Notes: generated by a model not told the origin, from the sequence alone. 64,000 nucleotides of DNA from Chloroflexi bacterium HGW-Chloroflexi-4 (GCA_002840715.1 PHBW01000015.1:62001-126000), one strand, 5' to 3'. Shown: positions 1-7,059, counted from the first letter of the stretch. Program-made: numbers and translations.

Positions 1-1
1 T

Positions 2-448
2 GAGTTTGGAGATCGTATCATTACATTGGATGCCAAGGTTGGAGAACCTGTTGAAGTCAATATTGATGGAATTGAGGTGGAAGCCATCTATTTATCACAC
101 GGTGTTCCTCTAAACGGAGCGAGTGAAACTATCAACAATGCCTATGTAGCAAAGATTGCTGGCGTTACGATTTTTCAAACAGGGGATGTTGATCCAAGTC
201 TGTTCACGATGGATAAAATGCAAGGGTATCATCTTGCAGATAAGAATATAGATGTTGCATTAATCCAACACTATTTATTATCTGACTCAGCCTATTCAAA
301 TGTTGTTAATGATTTGATTAACAGCTCTTACTTAATCCCGATTCATTATGAATACAACAACGGAATAGTCGATTGGGCGAAAATAAAAGAGTATTACCCT
401 GATGCCGTTTATTTTGCCAAAGAAAAGCAAACCTGGAAAATGCCGTAA
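2..448 (+). CDS. MBL-fold metallo-hydrolase, C-terminal part (5' truncated)
   Basis: The reading frame is open from the first bases of the window, so the N-terminus lies upstream. The visible 148 residues look like the second half of a metallo-beta-lactamase fold. There is a QTGDVD segment after a hydrophobic strand, where the Asp would be a metal ligand, and a terminal IPIHYEY segment whose His is the usual last metal ligand. The HxHxDH motif of the family would be outside the window and cannot be checked. A TTG at 26 could be read as a start, but there is no Shine-Dalgarno and the frame continues upstream. The substrate is unknown. The family assignment is reasonably sure, the function is not. 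Confidence 0.7.
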   Translation, partial: EFGDRIITLDAKVGEPVEVNIDGIEVEAIYLSHGVPLNGASETINNAYVAKIAGVTIFQTGDVDPSLFTMDKMQGYHLADKNIDVALIQHYLLSDSAYSNVVNDLINSSYLIPIHYEYNNGIVDWAKIKEYYPDAVYFAKEKQTWKMP

Positions 449-601
449 AAAGCGACTTGACAGGGTATTTCTAAAAAAGCTATGATGATTTACTATTAAG
501 TAAAATGCTTTAAAACAACTGTATTCGCGACCTGACGTTATTTATCCTTTTGCTGACGTAAAACTCGCTCTCAGCCATTTCAATCAGTATAAATCTGCGT
601 T

Positions 602-1315
602 TTAATCAATGCACATGCCGTTGGTCTTGGGGTCGCTAAAGGCATTGATCGGCTCAGATTTGCTGAAAGTGCCGTCTTGCTGTACGGTGACCGTGACCAT
701 TGTCACGATGTGCGGACCGCATCCGCAAATGTAGTCGTCGTAGAGATTCACGGTAAACAGATTACCGTCAAAGATTGAGTGACTTTCAACCAGCGGCCGT
801 GTGTAGCGCTTGTAAAACGGATGCGAATTCAGGTCATTGAGAGGGGTAAGCCCGGTGACAGCCACGGCGTAACTCAATGCTTCATCTTCAGATTCGATGG
901 GGGCAAAGAGGTCTTTCAATCCTTCGGCCGAGTCAACAAGTTGTATTTCTCCATCCACTTCAACCAGGTAGCGCACATAATACGTGCCCATGCAGCCCTG
1001 GATGTAAACCGATGGAATCGCAGGGTCTTCAGCAAAACCCATGTTGCCAGCCTGGGCCATGGGTAGTTTGGGGTCAAGGCCGCCGTAGGCATTATCCAAC
1101 GGGTATATCCAATCCACCGGGAATTCGATTGACTCAAGATTCGCAGGAAGGCAATCAGGAGAATCAAAGCAGCCCAGTTCGGCGAAACGGGTGTTATCGA
1201 ATGTGAATTCAGGTGCAGGATATTCTTCAATGCTTTTAAATGGATTAATCTGCGAAAGCCGGCACGAAGCCAATAACATCACAGCAAGACCCACGAAAAC
1301 AAAAAGTCGTTTCAT
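602..1315 (-). CDS. Putative lipoprotein of unknown function
   Basis: This 237-residue protein starts with a short basic N-terminus, a hydrophobic stretch and a lipobox L15-A16-S17-C18, so it is probably a lipid-anchored exported protein. The ATG at 1315 is chosen because AGAGGTG lies just upstream; a GTG two codons earlier is also open. The mature part has several Cys (a CGC segment and a C-terminal MCID), possibly disulfide-bonded outside the cytoplasm. I do not recognise a domain. It is transcribed in the same direction as the two esterase genes that follow at higher coordinates, about 140 bp away, so a loose operon is possible. Confidence 0.7.
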   Translation of the reverse strand: MKRLFVFVGLAVMLLASCRLSQINPFKSIEEYPAPEFTFDNTRFAELGCFDSPDCLPANLESIEFPVDWIYPLDNAYGGLDPKLPMAQAGNMGFAEDPAIPSVYIQGCMGTYYVRYLVEVDGEIQLVDSAEGLKDLFAPIESEDEALSYAVAVTGLTPLNDLNSHPFYKRYTRPLVESHSIFDGNLFTVNLYDDYICGCGPHIVTMVTVTVQQDGTFSKSEPINAFSDPKTNGMCID

Positions 1316-1458
1316 AATCACCTCTTAAAAAATCAACAGAGAGCGTATCTCACGCATACCTTCGCTATGCTCGGGTACAAAGAGTCGCAAAGCCGCGAAA
1401 AAAATTTTTTCAAACAATCACCTTATTTGATCTATTAACCCTAATTTCACAATATACC

Positions 1459-2400
1459 CTAATTATTCACTGGTAGCGGATGCTGCTCAAAAAACTGCCA
1501 CATGAGGCGAGTGACGTCAATTTGTTGAGTGGTGTAACCCCAGGTGGGGGTCGCAGCAGGAGTATCACCCGGCCAGGTATGCCCACCGCCGTGGATGGTA
1601 TATAAAATGACATCAGCGTTTTGGGCGCAGTGGGTGTATTCCGTGCTGCTGATCTCACCTTCTTGCGGGAATTCATCTGTACTTGAGCATTGATTTTGAT
1701 TTGCATAAGCCTGGATGAAAACAGGGACGGAGGGATAGGTAATGTTGTATTCGCTGATCACTGCGCCATCATAAGGAACGGCTGTGTCTTCGGTGCCATG
1801 AAAAGCAATGAAGGGTACAGGTTTTGCAGCCTTACATTTGTTCAAGGGATAGTTGTAAGCGCCAGACACACTGCCCACAGCAGCAATGCGCTCTGAAAGA
1901 GTGCAGGCTAAAACATAACTCATGCCGCCTCCCATGGATATGCCGTTGACATAGATGCGCGCAGGATCAATGTTGTAATTTTCTTCAACCCGATCGATCA
2001 GATCTGAAAGAAATTGGATTTCAGTTTGAGTGCTTCTGCCACCATAACCATATTCAGAAATATGCCAATAAGTGGGGCTGCCGTAGCCAAGCGGATATAC
2101 GGCAATCAGACCTTCTTCATCTGCCAGAGTGTTCCAACGGCTGGAGTAAATTGCATCAGCGGGGTTTGAAGTATAGCCGTGCAGCGTGATTACCAGTGGT
2201 GCAGGAGTATCAGGATCATATGATTTTGGCACATAGATCTGATAAGAACGCTCTTCACCTGAAGAGGTTAGTTTTACGGTTTGGGTTTCAGCCGTCCATG
2301 ATTTGATTTTAATAAACAGAAAAATGCTCAATGCGAGGGCCAGCAAAATGCAAAAATCACGCAGGTATTCTTGCGCCAATGTTAATTTTCGTTTTGTCAT
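1459..2400 (-). CDS. PHB depolymerase/LpqC-like esterase (alpha/beta hydrolase)
   Basis: A 313-residue secreted or membrane-anchored hydrolase. An N-terminal hydrophobic helix (about residues 15-32) serves as signal anchor. The alpha/beta hydrolase core shows an LHGYTSNP oxyanion segment, the nucleophile elbow GISMGGG, an acid region HGTEDTAVPY and a catalytic His in GGGHTWPG, the usual Ser-Asp-His arrangement of poly(3-hydroxybutyrate) depolymerase and feruloyl esterase-like proteins. The ATG at 2400 is preceded by GGGAGGG; a TTG one codon upstream is less likely. It is a close paralogue of the next gene upstream (2437-3357) and both end in WQFFEQHPL. The true substrate could be any short-chain or aryl ester, so the polymer specificity is only a family label. 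Confidence 0.85.
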   Translation of the reverse strand: MTKRKLTLAQEYLRDFCILLALALSIFLFIKIKSWTAETQTVKLTSSGEERSYQIYVPKSYDPDTPAPLVITLHGYTSNPADAIYSSRWNTLADEEGLIAVYPLGYGSPTYWHISEYGYGGRSTQTEIQFLSDLIDRVEENYNIDPARIYVNGISMGGGMSYVLACTLSERIAAVGSVSGAYNYPLNKCKAAKPVPFIAFHGTEDTAVPYDGAVISEYNITYPSVPVFIQAYANQNQCSSTDEFPQEGEISSTEYTHCAQNADVILYTIHGGGHTWPGDTPAATPTWGYTTQQIDVTRLMWQFFEQHPLPVNN

Positions 2401-2436
2401 CAATCCCTCCCTTTTTGGTCTTACAATTTGCTCCTT

Positions 2437-3357
2437 TTATTTTAAAGGATGTTGTTCAAAGAACTGCCACATTTCGCGTGTAGCATCAACAGCCTGTGAG
2501 GTTTTGCCGACAATCCAGGCCGGGATGGGTTCACCGCCTGGCCACGAATGCCCGCCGCCGGCGATGGAATAGAAAGTAACATCTGCGTTTTGACTGCATT
2601 CCGTCCAGGTGGTGCCGCTGATCTCGCCATCTTGCGGGATTGAGGCGGCTGTCTGGCAGTGGTTGCGGTCTGCCCAAGCATGCATCCAGTTGGGGATGTA
2701 GGGGAAGGGGATTTCAAAGGAGCGCGAAGGTCCGCCCTGGTAAGGCACGACGGGGTCTGCATCGCCGTGAAAAGCGATGAGCGGGACCGGACGGGAGGGG
2801 TTGCAGAGTTCAGGTGCATAGGTGTAAGCCCCGGCAACGCTGCCAATGGCCGCGATGCGGTCTGCCATTTTGCAAGCCAGCAGGTAGCTCATACCGCCGC
2901 CGTTGGAGAGGCCGTTGGCGTAGATGCGGTTGGGGTCTATGTTGTATTCCGTTTCAAGCCGGTCGATCAGATCAGAGATGAACCTGACGTCTATTTCTGG
3001 ATCGCCAGGGGAGTTGGTCAACCCGGTGGTGCGCCAACGCTTGGGGAACTTTGTGCCGGAGGGGTAGACAACAATTAAGCCCTTTTCGTCCGCCAGGTCG
3101 TTCCAGCGGCTGATTTGGGCCTGGTGGGCGGGCCACTCTGCAAATCCGTGGATGCTGATGATCAGCGGAGTGGGAACAGTCGAATCATAAGAGTCAGGTA
3201 CATGGAGCAGGTACTGTCGTTTTTCGCCTGAAGAAATGAGTGTACCGCTGGTCTTGTTAGCGATGATAAAGGCAATGCCAATGCCAATGATAAAAAAAAG
3301 GATAATCCCAACGAGGCCAGCTAGTGCGATGATGATGCCTTTGATCAATTTTTTCAA
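2437..3357 (-). CDS. PHB depolymerase/LpqC-like esterase, tandem paralogue
   Basis: A 306-residue paralogue of the neighbouring 1459-2400 gene. It has one strongly hydrophobic N-terminal helix (about residues 8-33), then an alpha/beta hydrolase domain with SIHGFAEWP, nucleophile elbow GLSNGGG, acid loop HGDADPVVPY and GGGHSWPG for the catalytic His. The start appears to be a TTG at 3357 (TTG AAA AAA), since no in-frame ATG gives the membrane helix. The gap to its paralogue is 36 bp, so the pair is probably co-transcribed after a duplication. Extracellular or periplasm-like ester hydrolysis is inferred from the anchor, and the substrate is not known. Confidence 0.85.
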   Translation of the reverse strand: MKKLIKGIIIALAGLVGIILFFIIGIGIAFIIANKTSGTLISSGEKRQYLLHVPDSYDSTVPTPLIISIHGFAEWPAHQAQISRWNDLADEKGLIVVYPSGTKFPKRWRTTGLTNSPGDPEIDVRFISDLIDRLETEYNIDPNRIYANGLSNGGGMSYLLACKMADRIAAIGSVAGAYTYAPELCNPSRPVPLIAFHGDADPVVPYQGGPSRSFEIPFPYIPNWMHAWADRNHCQTAASIPQDGEISGTTWTECSQNADVTFYSIAGGGHSWPGGEPIPAWIVGKTSQAVDATREMWQFFEQHPLK

Positions 3358-3549
3358 CGGATTCTCACTTTGAACTACGAAAAAAATTGATAATAAAAAT
3401 TATTAACCAGTAAATGCACTAAAAGCAATTAATGTAGAGCAATATAGCATAACTTTAAAACAAAAAATAGACCGAGTATCAATATTATTTTGCATTATTA
3501 TGACATCCGTGTTTTTGGCGGTAAAAATAAGGATTAAATCAATTATACG

Positions 3550-3579
3550 AAAACTGCGCCCAATTGGAGGGCGCAGTTC
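3550..3579 (-). terminator. Stem-loop after the lysine-rich small ORF
   Basis: AACTGCGCCC and GGGCGCAGTT form a perfect 10-bp stem with a 7-nt loop, about 20 bp beyond the stop codon of the 3598-3714 ORF. The downstream U-tract on the minus strand is weak, so it may be a terminator or a stabilising 3' hairpin. Confidence 0.6.
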
Positions 3580-3597
3580 AGAATTAATCAGGTTTAG

Positions 3598-3714
3598 TTA
3601 TTCGGATTTTTTCTTGGCTTCGTTTTTCTCTTTCCTTTTTTCCTTTTGGGTCATCTTGGGTTTCTTTTTTTGTTCCTTTTTGCCTTTATCAGCCTTGCCA
3701 CCATTTTCTCCCAT
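3598..3714 (-). CDS. Lysine-rich 38-residue small protein
   Basis: A short ORF with a very good ribosome binding site (AAAGGAG, 8 nt before the ATG) and a GC-rich stem-loop just after its stop, so it is built like a real gene. The product begins MGENGGKADKG and has 15 Lys in 38 residues, with no hydrophobic segment. It is probably disordered and could bind nucleic acid or acidic surfaces. I do not recognise a family. It lies downstream of, and on the same strand as, the array of small ORFs linked to the LacI regulator, but is separated from them by a stem-loop at 3943-3972 and about 230 bp. Whether it belongs to that unit is open. Confidence 0.6.
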   Translation of the reverse strand: MGENGGKADKGKKEQKKKPKMTQKEKRKEKNEAKKKSE

Positions 3715-3942
3715 TGTCTCATCTCCTTTGTGCATTTACAGGAATCGGCGTTGGCTTAAGTATAGCACTTTCAAGCCAATTTGAAGTTGTTTTAATCAAC
3801 CGTTTGAGAGCTGAAAATCAACACCTCTTGTTGCTACGCGTAAACAGTGGAGCAGAGAAAAAAACCAAAAGCAAAGTACAAATGCAACCTCCACTTGCTT
3901 TCCCATTGCTTCAAGGAATGTACATAAGAAGGAAATTAATCA

Positions 3943-3972
3943 CAAAACACGTACGAAGTTGTACGTGTTTTG
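3943..3972 (-). terminator. Perfect 12-bp hairpin after small ORF A
   Basis: CAAAACACGTAC and GTACGTGTTTTG are perfect inverted arms around a 6-nt loop, 25 bp past the stop of the 3998-4225 ORF. A hairpin of different sequence but the same relative position follows the paralogous ORF at 4442-4675. The 3715-3942 stretch beyond it holds no supportable gene. Confidence 0.65.
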
Positions 3973-3997
3973 CAAAGGAGGAGAAAAGCAGAAACGA

Positions 3998-4225
3998 TTA
4001 ACAGGGCTGTTGAGTACTGACGTAGTCCTGACTATAACTATTGAAAAGGGGTTGGAAATTCTTCTCAAGTTTGTAGTTCCAGGTAAAGATGGTTTTGTGT
4101 TTTATTGGACACTGAGTTGGAGATTCTTCAACCAGTATGGAGAGAAGATGTGAGTTGCGAAGTTCGTTTTCTTCTTCAAGTCTCCTCTGCCAGAGCATTA
4201 TGGTGTTGATCATATTTTCGTACAT
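3998..4225 (-). CDS. Small paralogous protein A of the LacI-linked array (75 aa)
   Basis: Begins MYENMIN and ends QQPC. It is clearly paralogous to the 4442-4675 ORF: both share MYENMIN, an LW-x-RRL segment, the block KTIFTWNYK-x-E-x2-FQPLFN in the C-terminal half, and a terminal QPC with a C-terminal Cys. AAAGGA is 7 nt upstream of the chosen ATG; another ATG two codons earlier would be too close to it. The leader carries a CCCGG/CCGGG hairpin, as do leaders of the other small ORFs in this array. Unequal codon drift between the paralogues with conserved protein blocks argues for selection on the protein. There is no known domain, membrane helix or signal peptide. The function is unknown. Confidence 0.7.
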   Translation of the reverse strand: MYENMINTIMLWQRRLEEENELRNSHLLSILVEESPTQCPIKHKTIFTWNYKLEKNFQPLFNSYSQDYVSTQQPC

Positions 4226-4383
4226 GGTCATATCCTTTTGTTAATCCCCGGTCAGGCCGGGTCGATGTTTACATTTTTGTTTTATTCATGTGCTTATATT
4301 ACATGCGTCGAGGTAGAAATCCCCCAGCCTCAAGGAGAGTCTCTTACTAGCCAAGTGGATAGTCATAATATGCAGGCAATTAA

Positions 4384-4419
4384 ACACACAACGCATACCA
4401 ACCTGTATGCGCTGTGTGT
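4384..4419 (-). terminator. 15-bp hairpin after small ORF B
   Basis: A 15-bp stem with one mismatch and a CAACCT-type 6-nt loop begins 22 bp after the stop of the 4442-4675 ORF. The 25-40 nt between stop and stem resemble the equivalent stretch after ORF A (both start TAAnCGnTTCTG), so the 3' ends are homologous although the stems differ in sequence. Confidence 0.65.
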
Positions 4420-4441
4420 AAGGGGAAAGAATCAGAACCGT

Positions 4442-4675
4442 TTAACAGGGTTGGGTTACTGGCACACAATCCTGAGTTCTGGCATTAAAAAGAGGTTGAA
4501 AATCTCTCTCGAATTTATAATTCCAGGTGAAGATGGTCTTATATTCAATACGGCAGGGTCCGGGCGCCATTGAATCTTCCATGGCCACAGAAACCCGATG
4601 GGCTTTGCGCTGTTCAATTTCAAAATCCAATCTTCTTTCCCAGAGCACGACATTATTGATCATGTTTTCGTACAT
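4442..4675 (-). CDS. Small paralogous protein B of the LacI-linked array (77 aa)
   Basis: Starts MYENMINNVVLWERRL and ends VTQPC, paralogous to ORF A (3998-4225) over its whole length. The most conserved part is KTIFTWNYK-x-E-x2-FQPLFN at about residues 46-63. The ATG at 4675 has AAAGGAG 6 nt upstream; an in-frame ATG nine codons earlier lacks a suitable site. It follows the 24-codon ORF at 4730-4804 by 54 bp without a terminator, so the two are probably co-transcribed, and is followed by its own hairpin. The opening segment (Met-aromatic, hydrophobic run, acidic then basic residues, Leu) resembles the two 24-residue peptides with a one-residue offset. No function can be assigned. Confidence 0.72.
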   Translation of the reverse strand: MYENMINNVVLWERRLDFEIEQRKAHRVSVAMEDSMAPGPCRIEYKTIFTWNYKFERDFQPLFNARTQDCVPVTQPC

Positions 4676-4729
4676 GGCATTCTCCTTTGTGCCCACCGGC
4701 AAACGCCGGATAAAACAAGTTGTACTGAG

Positions 4730-4804
4730 TTACTTCTTCAGGTTTTGAGCTTCGAGCTTCTTTTCAAACAGAACGACAAAAGTGATGAGTTGAGTGCTGA
4801 ACAT
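4730..4804 (-). CDS. 24-residue micropeptide 1 of the LacI-linked array
   Basis: A 24-codon ORF beginning MFSTQLITF and ending NLKK. AAAGGAG lies 6 nt before the ATG. Its leader holds GCAACCGGTTGC, identical to the operator at the lacI promoter. It is nearly a copy of the 4866-4940 ORF: first eight residues identical, same length, same NLKK end, with both synonymous and non-synonymous changes between them. The peptide would be a short hydrophobic or amphipathic helix (residues 6-13) followed by a charged tail. It is too short for any domain. The alternative is that these are leader peptides or duplicated regulatory modules without a protein role, but two matched copies with full start signals make translation likely. 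Confidence 0.62.
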   Translation of the reverse strand: MFSTQLITFVVLFEKKLEAQNLKK

Positions 4805-4822
4805 GGTGGTACTCCTTTCTGT

Positions 4823-4834
4823 GCAACCGGTTGC
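4823..4834. promoter_or_regulatory. LacI-type operator GCAACCGGTTGC in leader of micropeptide 1
   Basis: A perfect 12-bp palindrome, identical to the one at the lacI promoter (6031-6042) and in the leader of micropeptide 2 (4960-4971). CG-centred palindromes of this type are typical LacI-family sites. It may also contribute to a CCGG/CCGG leader hairpin in the RNA. Confidence 0.65.
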
Positions 4835-4865
4835 GACCGGCTCTAAAAAAATACGACTGCCAAAG

Positions 4866-4940
4866 TTACTTTTTCAAGTTTTCGGCTATGAGTTTGTTTT
4901 CCAAAACCACGACAATAGTAATGAGTTGAGTGCTGAACAT
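4866..4940 (-). CDS. 24-residue micropeptide 2 of the LacI-linked array
   Basis: A 24-codon ORF, MFSTQLITI at the start and NLKK at the end, 63 bp after the lacI stop codon. AAAGGAG is 8 nt upstream of the ATG and a TGCAACCGGTTGCA operator lies between lacI and this ORF. The hydrophobic run at residues 6-13 (with I9-V10-V11-V12-L13) precedes a charged C-terminal half. It is paralogous to the 4730-4804 ORF, and the intergenic leaders are also duplicated: both contain a T-run, a CCGG hairpin, the palindrome and the Shine-Dalgarno in the same order. The function is unknown. Repression by the adjacent regulator is inferred from the shared operator. Confidence 0.62.
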   Translation of the reverse strand: MFSTQLITIVVVLENKLIAENLKK

Positions 4941-4958
4941 AATTATTCTCCTTTAATC

Positions 4959-4972
4959 TGCAACCGGTTGCA
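4959..4972. promoter_or_regulatory. LacI-type operator TGCAACCGGTTGCA between lacI and micropeptide 2
   Basis: A perfect 14-bp palindrome identical to the site at the lacI promoter, including flanking T/A. Overlapping it, ACCGG (4963-4967) and CCGGT (4975-4979) can form a leader hairpin. I see no convincing -35/-10 immediately upstream, so it may act as a roadblock to transcription from the lacI promoter, or the promoter is inside lacI. Confidence 0.68.
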
Positions 4973-5003
4973 GGCCGGTCTAAAAAAACGATCCTCGGCT
5001 GGT

Positions 5004-6014
5004 TTAAGCCGACTTTCTGACAACAAGTTCAACAGGAACGGTCACATGGGTGACCACACCGGTTTTGATGGACTGTACCAGATTTTGTGCCAGCAGCTTG
5101 CCCGACATCTGGATATTCTGCCTGACCGTGGTTATAGGCAGGTTATTGTAGGTGGCGATAGCCAAATCATCGTAGCCGACCACGGCTACATCTTCGGGTA
5201 CACGCCTGCCGCTTTTCTGGATAACTTCTATGGCCCCGATAGCCATCACATCGCCGCAAACAAACACGGCATCAACATCAGGTGTTTTCTCGAGCAATTG
5301 CTGCATGCCTGTTTTTCCTGACTCCAGATAGTAATCGCCGTTGACCATCAAATCTGGTTCAATCTTGCGGCCGGCATTGCGCATGGCGGTCTCATAACCT
5401 TTTTGACGAAGCTGCGCCTCAAGATCGTATTCAGGTCCGCCGAGGAAGGCAATCTTCTTGCGGCCAATGCGAATCAGGTGTTCGGTGGCCAGGATGCCGC
5501 CGCTGAGATTATCACCGGTGACAGTACAGCCGTTAATTTCAGGCTCCGGCACACCCCAGATGATGAAGGGGGCATTCATTTCAGACAGCAATTTGCTGTA
5601 AGCATGACCGCGGCCGGTTTTCATCATGATAAAACCATCCACGCGCCCGCTGTCGAAGTATTGATGCGCCCAACTGTTGTCGCGAGGTTTCATGTGAATC
5701 AACAACAGGTCGTAACCCAGCACATCCAAACCGCTGCCGATGGCGCTCATTATCTCAAGCCCGAACATGTCTTCAACGGTGAAACCGCACTGGTGACTGT
5801 GGGTGACAAAGCCCACTGTGCAGCTCTGACGACGGCTGAGATTGCGGGCGGGCAGGTTCATACAGAAGTTGTGCTCTTCTGCAATAGCCTTGATGCGGTT
5901 TTTGGTCTCAGGATTGATCAGGGAACTGTCATTTAAAGCACGGCTGACCGTCGATTTCGAGACGTTGGCCAGCTTGGCGATATCTTCAATGGTTTTGACT
6001 GTTTTTGTTCCCAT
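5004..6014 (-). CDS. LacI/GalR-family transcriptional regulator
   Basis: A 336-residue regulator of standard family length. Residues 6-30 form the LacI helix-turn-helix (TIEDIAKLANVSKSTVSRAL), followed by a hinge helix region with LPARNLSRRQS and a periplasmic-binding-protein-like effector domain (GFIMMKTGR, VDAVFVCGDVMAIGAIE, VAVVGYDD). The ATG at 6014 is chosen because AGGA precedes it and the HTH begins a few residues later; upstream in-frame codons lie inside the promoter. Its own promoter overlaps a GCAACCGGTTGC palindrome, and the same palindrome occurs twice downstream before the 24-codon ORFs, so it probably represses itself and those ORFs. No sugar gene is adjacent, which is unusual for this family. 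The effector is unknown. Confidence 0.9.
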   Translation of the reverse strand: MGTKTVKTIEDIAKLANVSKSTVSRALNDSSLINPETKNRIKAIAEEHNFCMNLPARNLSRRQSCTVGFVTHSHQCGFTVEDMFGLEIMSAIGSGLDVLGYDLLLIHMKPRDNSWAHQYFDSGRVDGFIMMKTGRGHAYSKLLSEMNAPFIIWGVPEPEINGCTVTGDNLSGGILATEHLIRIGRKKIAFLGGPEYDLEAQLRQKGYETAMRNAGRKIEPDLMVNGDYYLESGKTGMQQLLEKTPDVDAVFVCGDVMAIGAIEVIQKSGRRVPEDVAVVGYDDLAIATYNNLPITTVRQNIQMSGKLLAQNLVQSIKTGVVTHVTVPVELVVRKSA

Positions 6015-6029
6015 TTTTATCCTGTGTTT

Positions 6030-6072
6030 TGCAACCGGTTGCATTATAGCATAAATCAAACAGGGTTGTCAA
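6030..6072 (-). promoter_or_regulatory. lacI promoter with overlapping operator
   Basis: On the minus strand TTGACA (6067-6072) and TATAAT (6043-6048) are consensus hexamers with an 18-bp spacer. The perfect palindrome TGCAACCGGTTGCA (6030-6043) lies directly downstream of the -10, covering the predicted transcription start. This is the standard layout for autorepression. Confidence 0.8.
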
Positions 6073-6117
6073 GAGGGTGAATGCAGAGATGAATAAGAAG
6101 TTTTTTTATTTTTTTTG

Positions 6118-6966
6118 TCACATCCGCTCAGCAACAAGTATGGATTGATTACCCTGCACCTTGTTTCTAATGCGCCCGCGAGAGTCTGTAAAAAAGGTCT
6201 TCTCGAGCTCTTTGGAGTCTTTGCGATCCAACAAACGATAGCCGGATTCGGCGAGGAATAGATCGACTACTGATTCATTTAATCCAAACTTCAACTGTTC
6301 AACGCCGTTGTCCTGCCAATCGACCATGCCCGCTTCGCCGTACTCGAGGATCAAGCGACTACCGGGACCGGTCAGCCCAAGGATGGACGCCATTGTCTGA
6401 AGAACCAGATCTGGTTTGAGGTACTGCACTGCACCTTCGAGCAACAGCAGAGTTTTGGCACCCTTGATGAAACCGGCTTTTTCCAATTTTGCGGTAACTG
6501 ATTCCATCTCAAAATTAATTGGGATGAAGGTGACGTTATCAGGCACAATGATGCCCTTTTTAACATATTGAATGGTTTTCATGAGCTGAGTGGTACCTGA
6601 ATCCAACTCAAAGACTTTTGCTCCGGCGAGTTCCTTGTGAAAACGTACCGCGCGTGAGTCAAAGCCTGCCCCAAGAATAATGACCTGGCTGAAGGTGTCT
6701 GCTGCTGCTTTTTCAAAGAGCGTGTCGATGTATTTGGTGCGCGCGATCACCCATTCATACACGCCTTTTGGTCCGAGCAAGACTCTGAGCAGTTTATCGG
6801 CATGGGGAATTTTGAGCAGGGTCTGCACTTCTTTTGGCAGTAGTAAGGGTGCGATCCAATCTCCGCTTTTCAAAAAGGGATTTGACTCATAAAAAGAGAC
6901 GGCACGGCATCCGCAGGTGATGTCAGCTGTTCTGGAGGCTCTGTTTTCAATTCGATGTATTGACAT
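6118..6966 (-). CDS. Class I SAM-dependent methyltransferase (leucine carboxyl methyltransferase-like)
   Basis: Shows the hallmarks of the LCM/PPM1-type methyltransferase family: an N-terminal ENRASRTADITC segment followed by Phe-Tyr-Glu, then VIARTKYIDTLFE, the SAM-binding strand VIILGAGFDSRAVRF and a later acidic ELDSG segment. About 282 residues from the chosen ATG at 6966, where family homology begins. An in-frame start further upstream (to 7053) is open but would add a tail unlike the family. The enzyme would transfer a methyl group from SAM to an O or N acceptor, probably a small molecule; the substrate is unknown. It is divergent in function from its neighbours and separated from lacI by the lacI promoter. 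Confidence 0.82.
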   Translation of the reverse strand: MSIHRIENRASRTADITCGCRAVSFYESNPFLKSGDWIAPLLLPKEVQTLLKIPHADKLLRVLLGPKGVYEWVIARTKYIDTLFEKAAADTFSQVIILGAGFDSRAVRFHKELAGAKVFELDSGTTQLMKTIQYVKKGIIVPDNVTFIPINFEMESVTAKLEKAGFIKGAKTLLLLEGAVQYLKPDLVLQTMASILGLTGPGSRLILEYGEAGMVDWQDNGVEQLKFGLNESVVDLFLAESGYRLLDRKDSKELEKTFFTDSRGRIRNKVQGNQSILVAERM

Positions 6967-7059
6967 AGATTGGTTACCCTTCATTAAATCTGGTTCTACA
7001 TGCATGTATACGCAGCAATTCAAGATAGGTTTCATGGTCGATTCAAAAATCAATAAAAA

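Noticed and set aside
3714-4001. 95-codon plus-strand frame over the small ORF array
   Set aside because: It has no ribosome binding site, runs through the hairpin at 3943-3972, and lies opposite the better-supported minus-strand genes.
4794-5321. 175-codon plus-strand frame over the micropeptides and lacI end
   Set aside because: It is the antisense of the lacI coding region and crosses two operators; no start signal.
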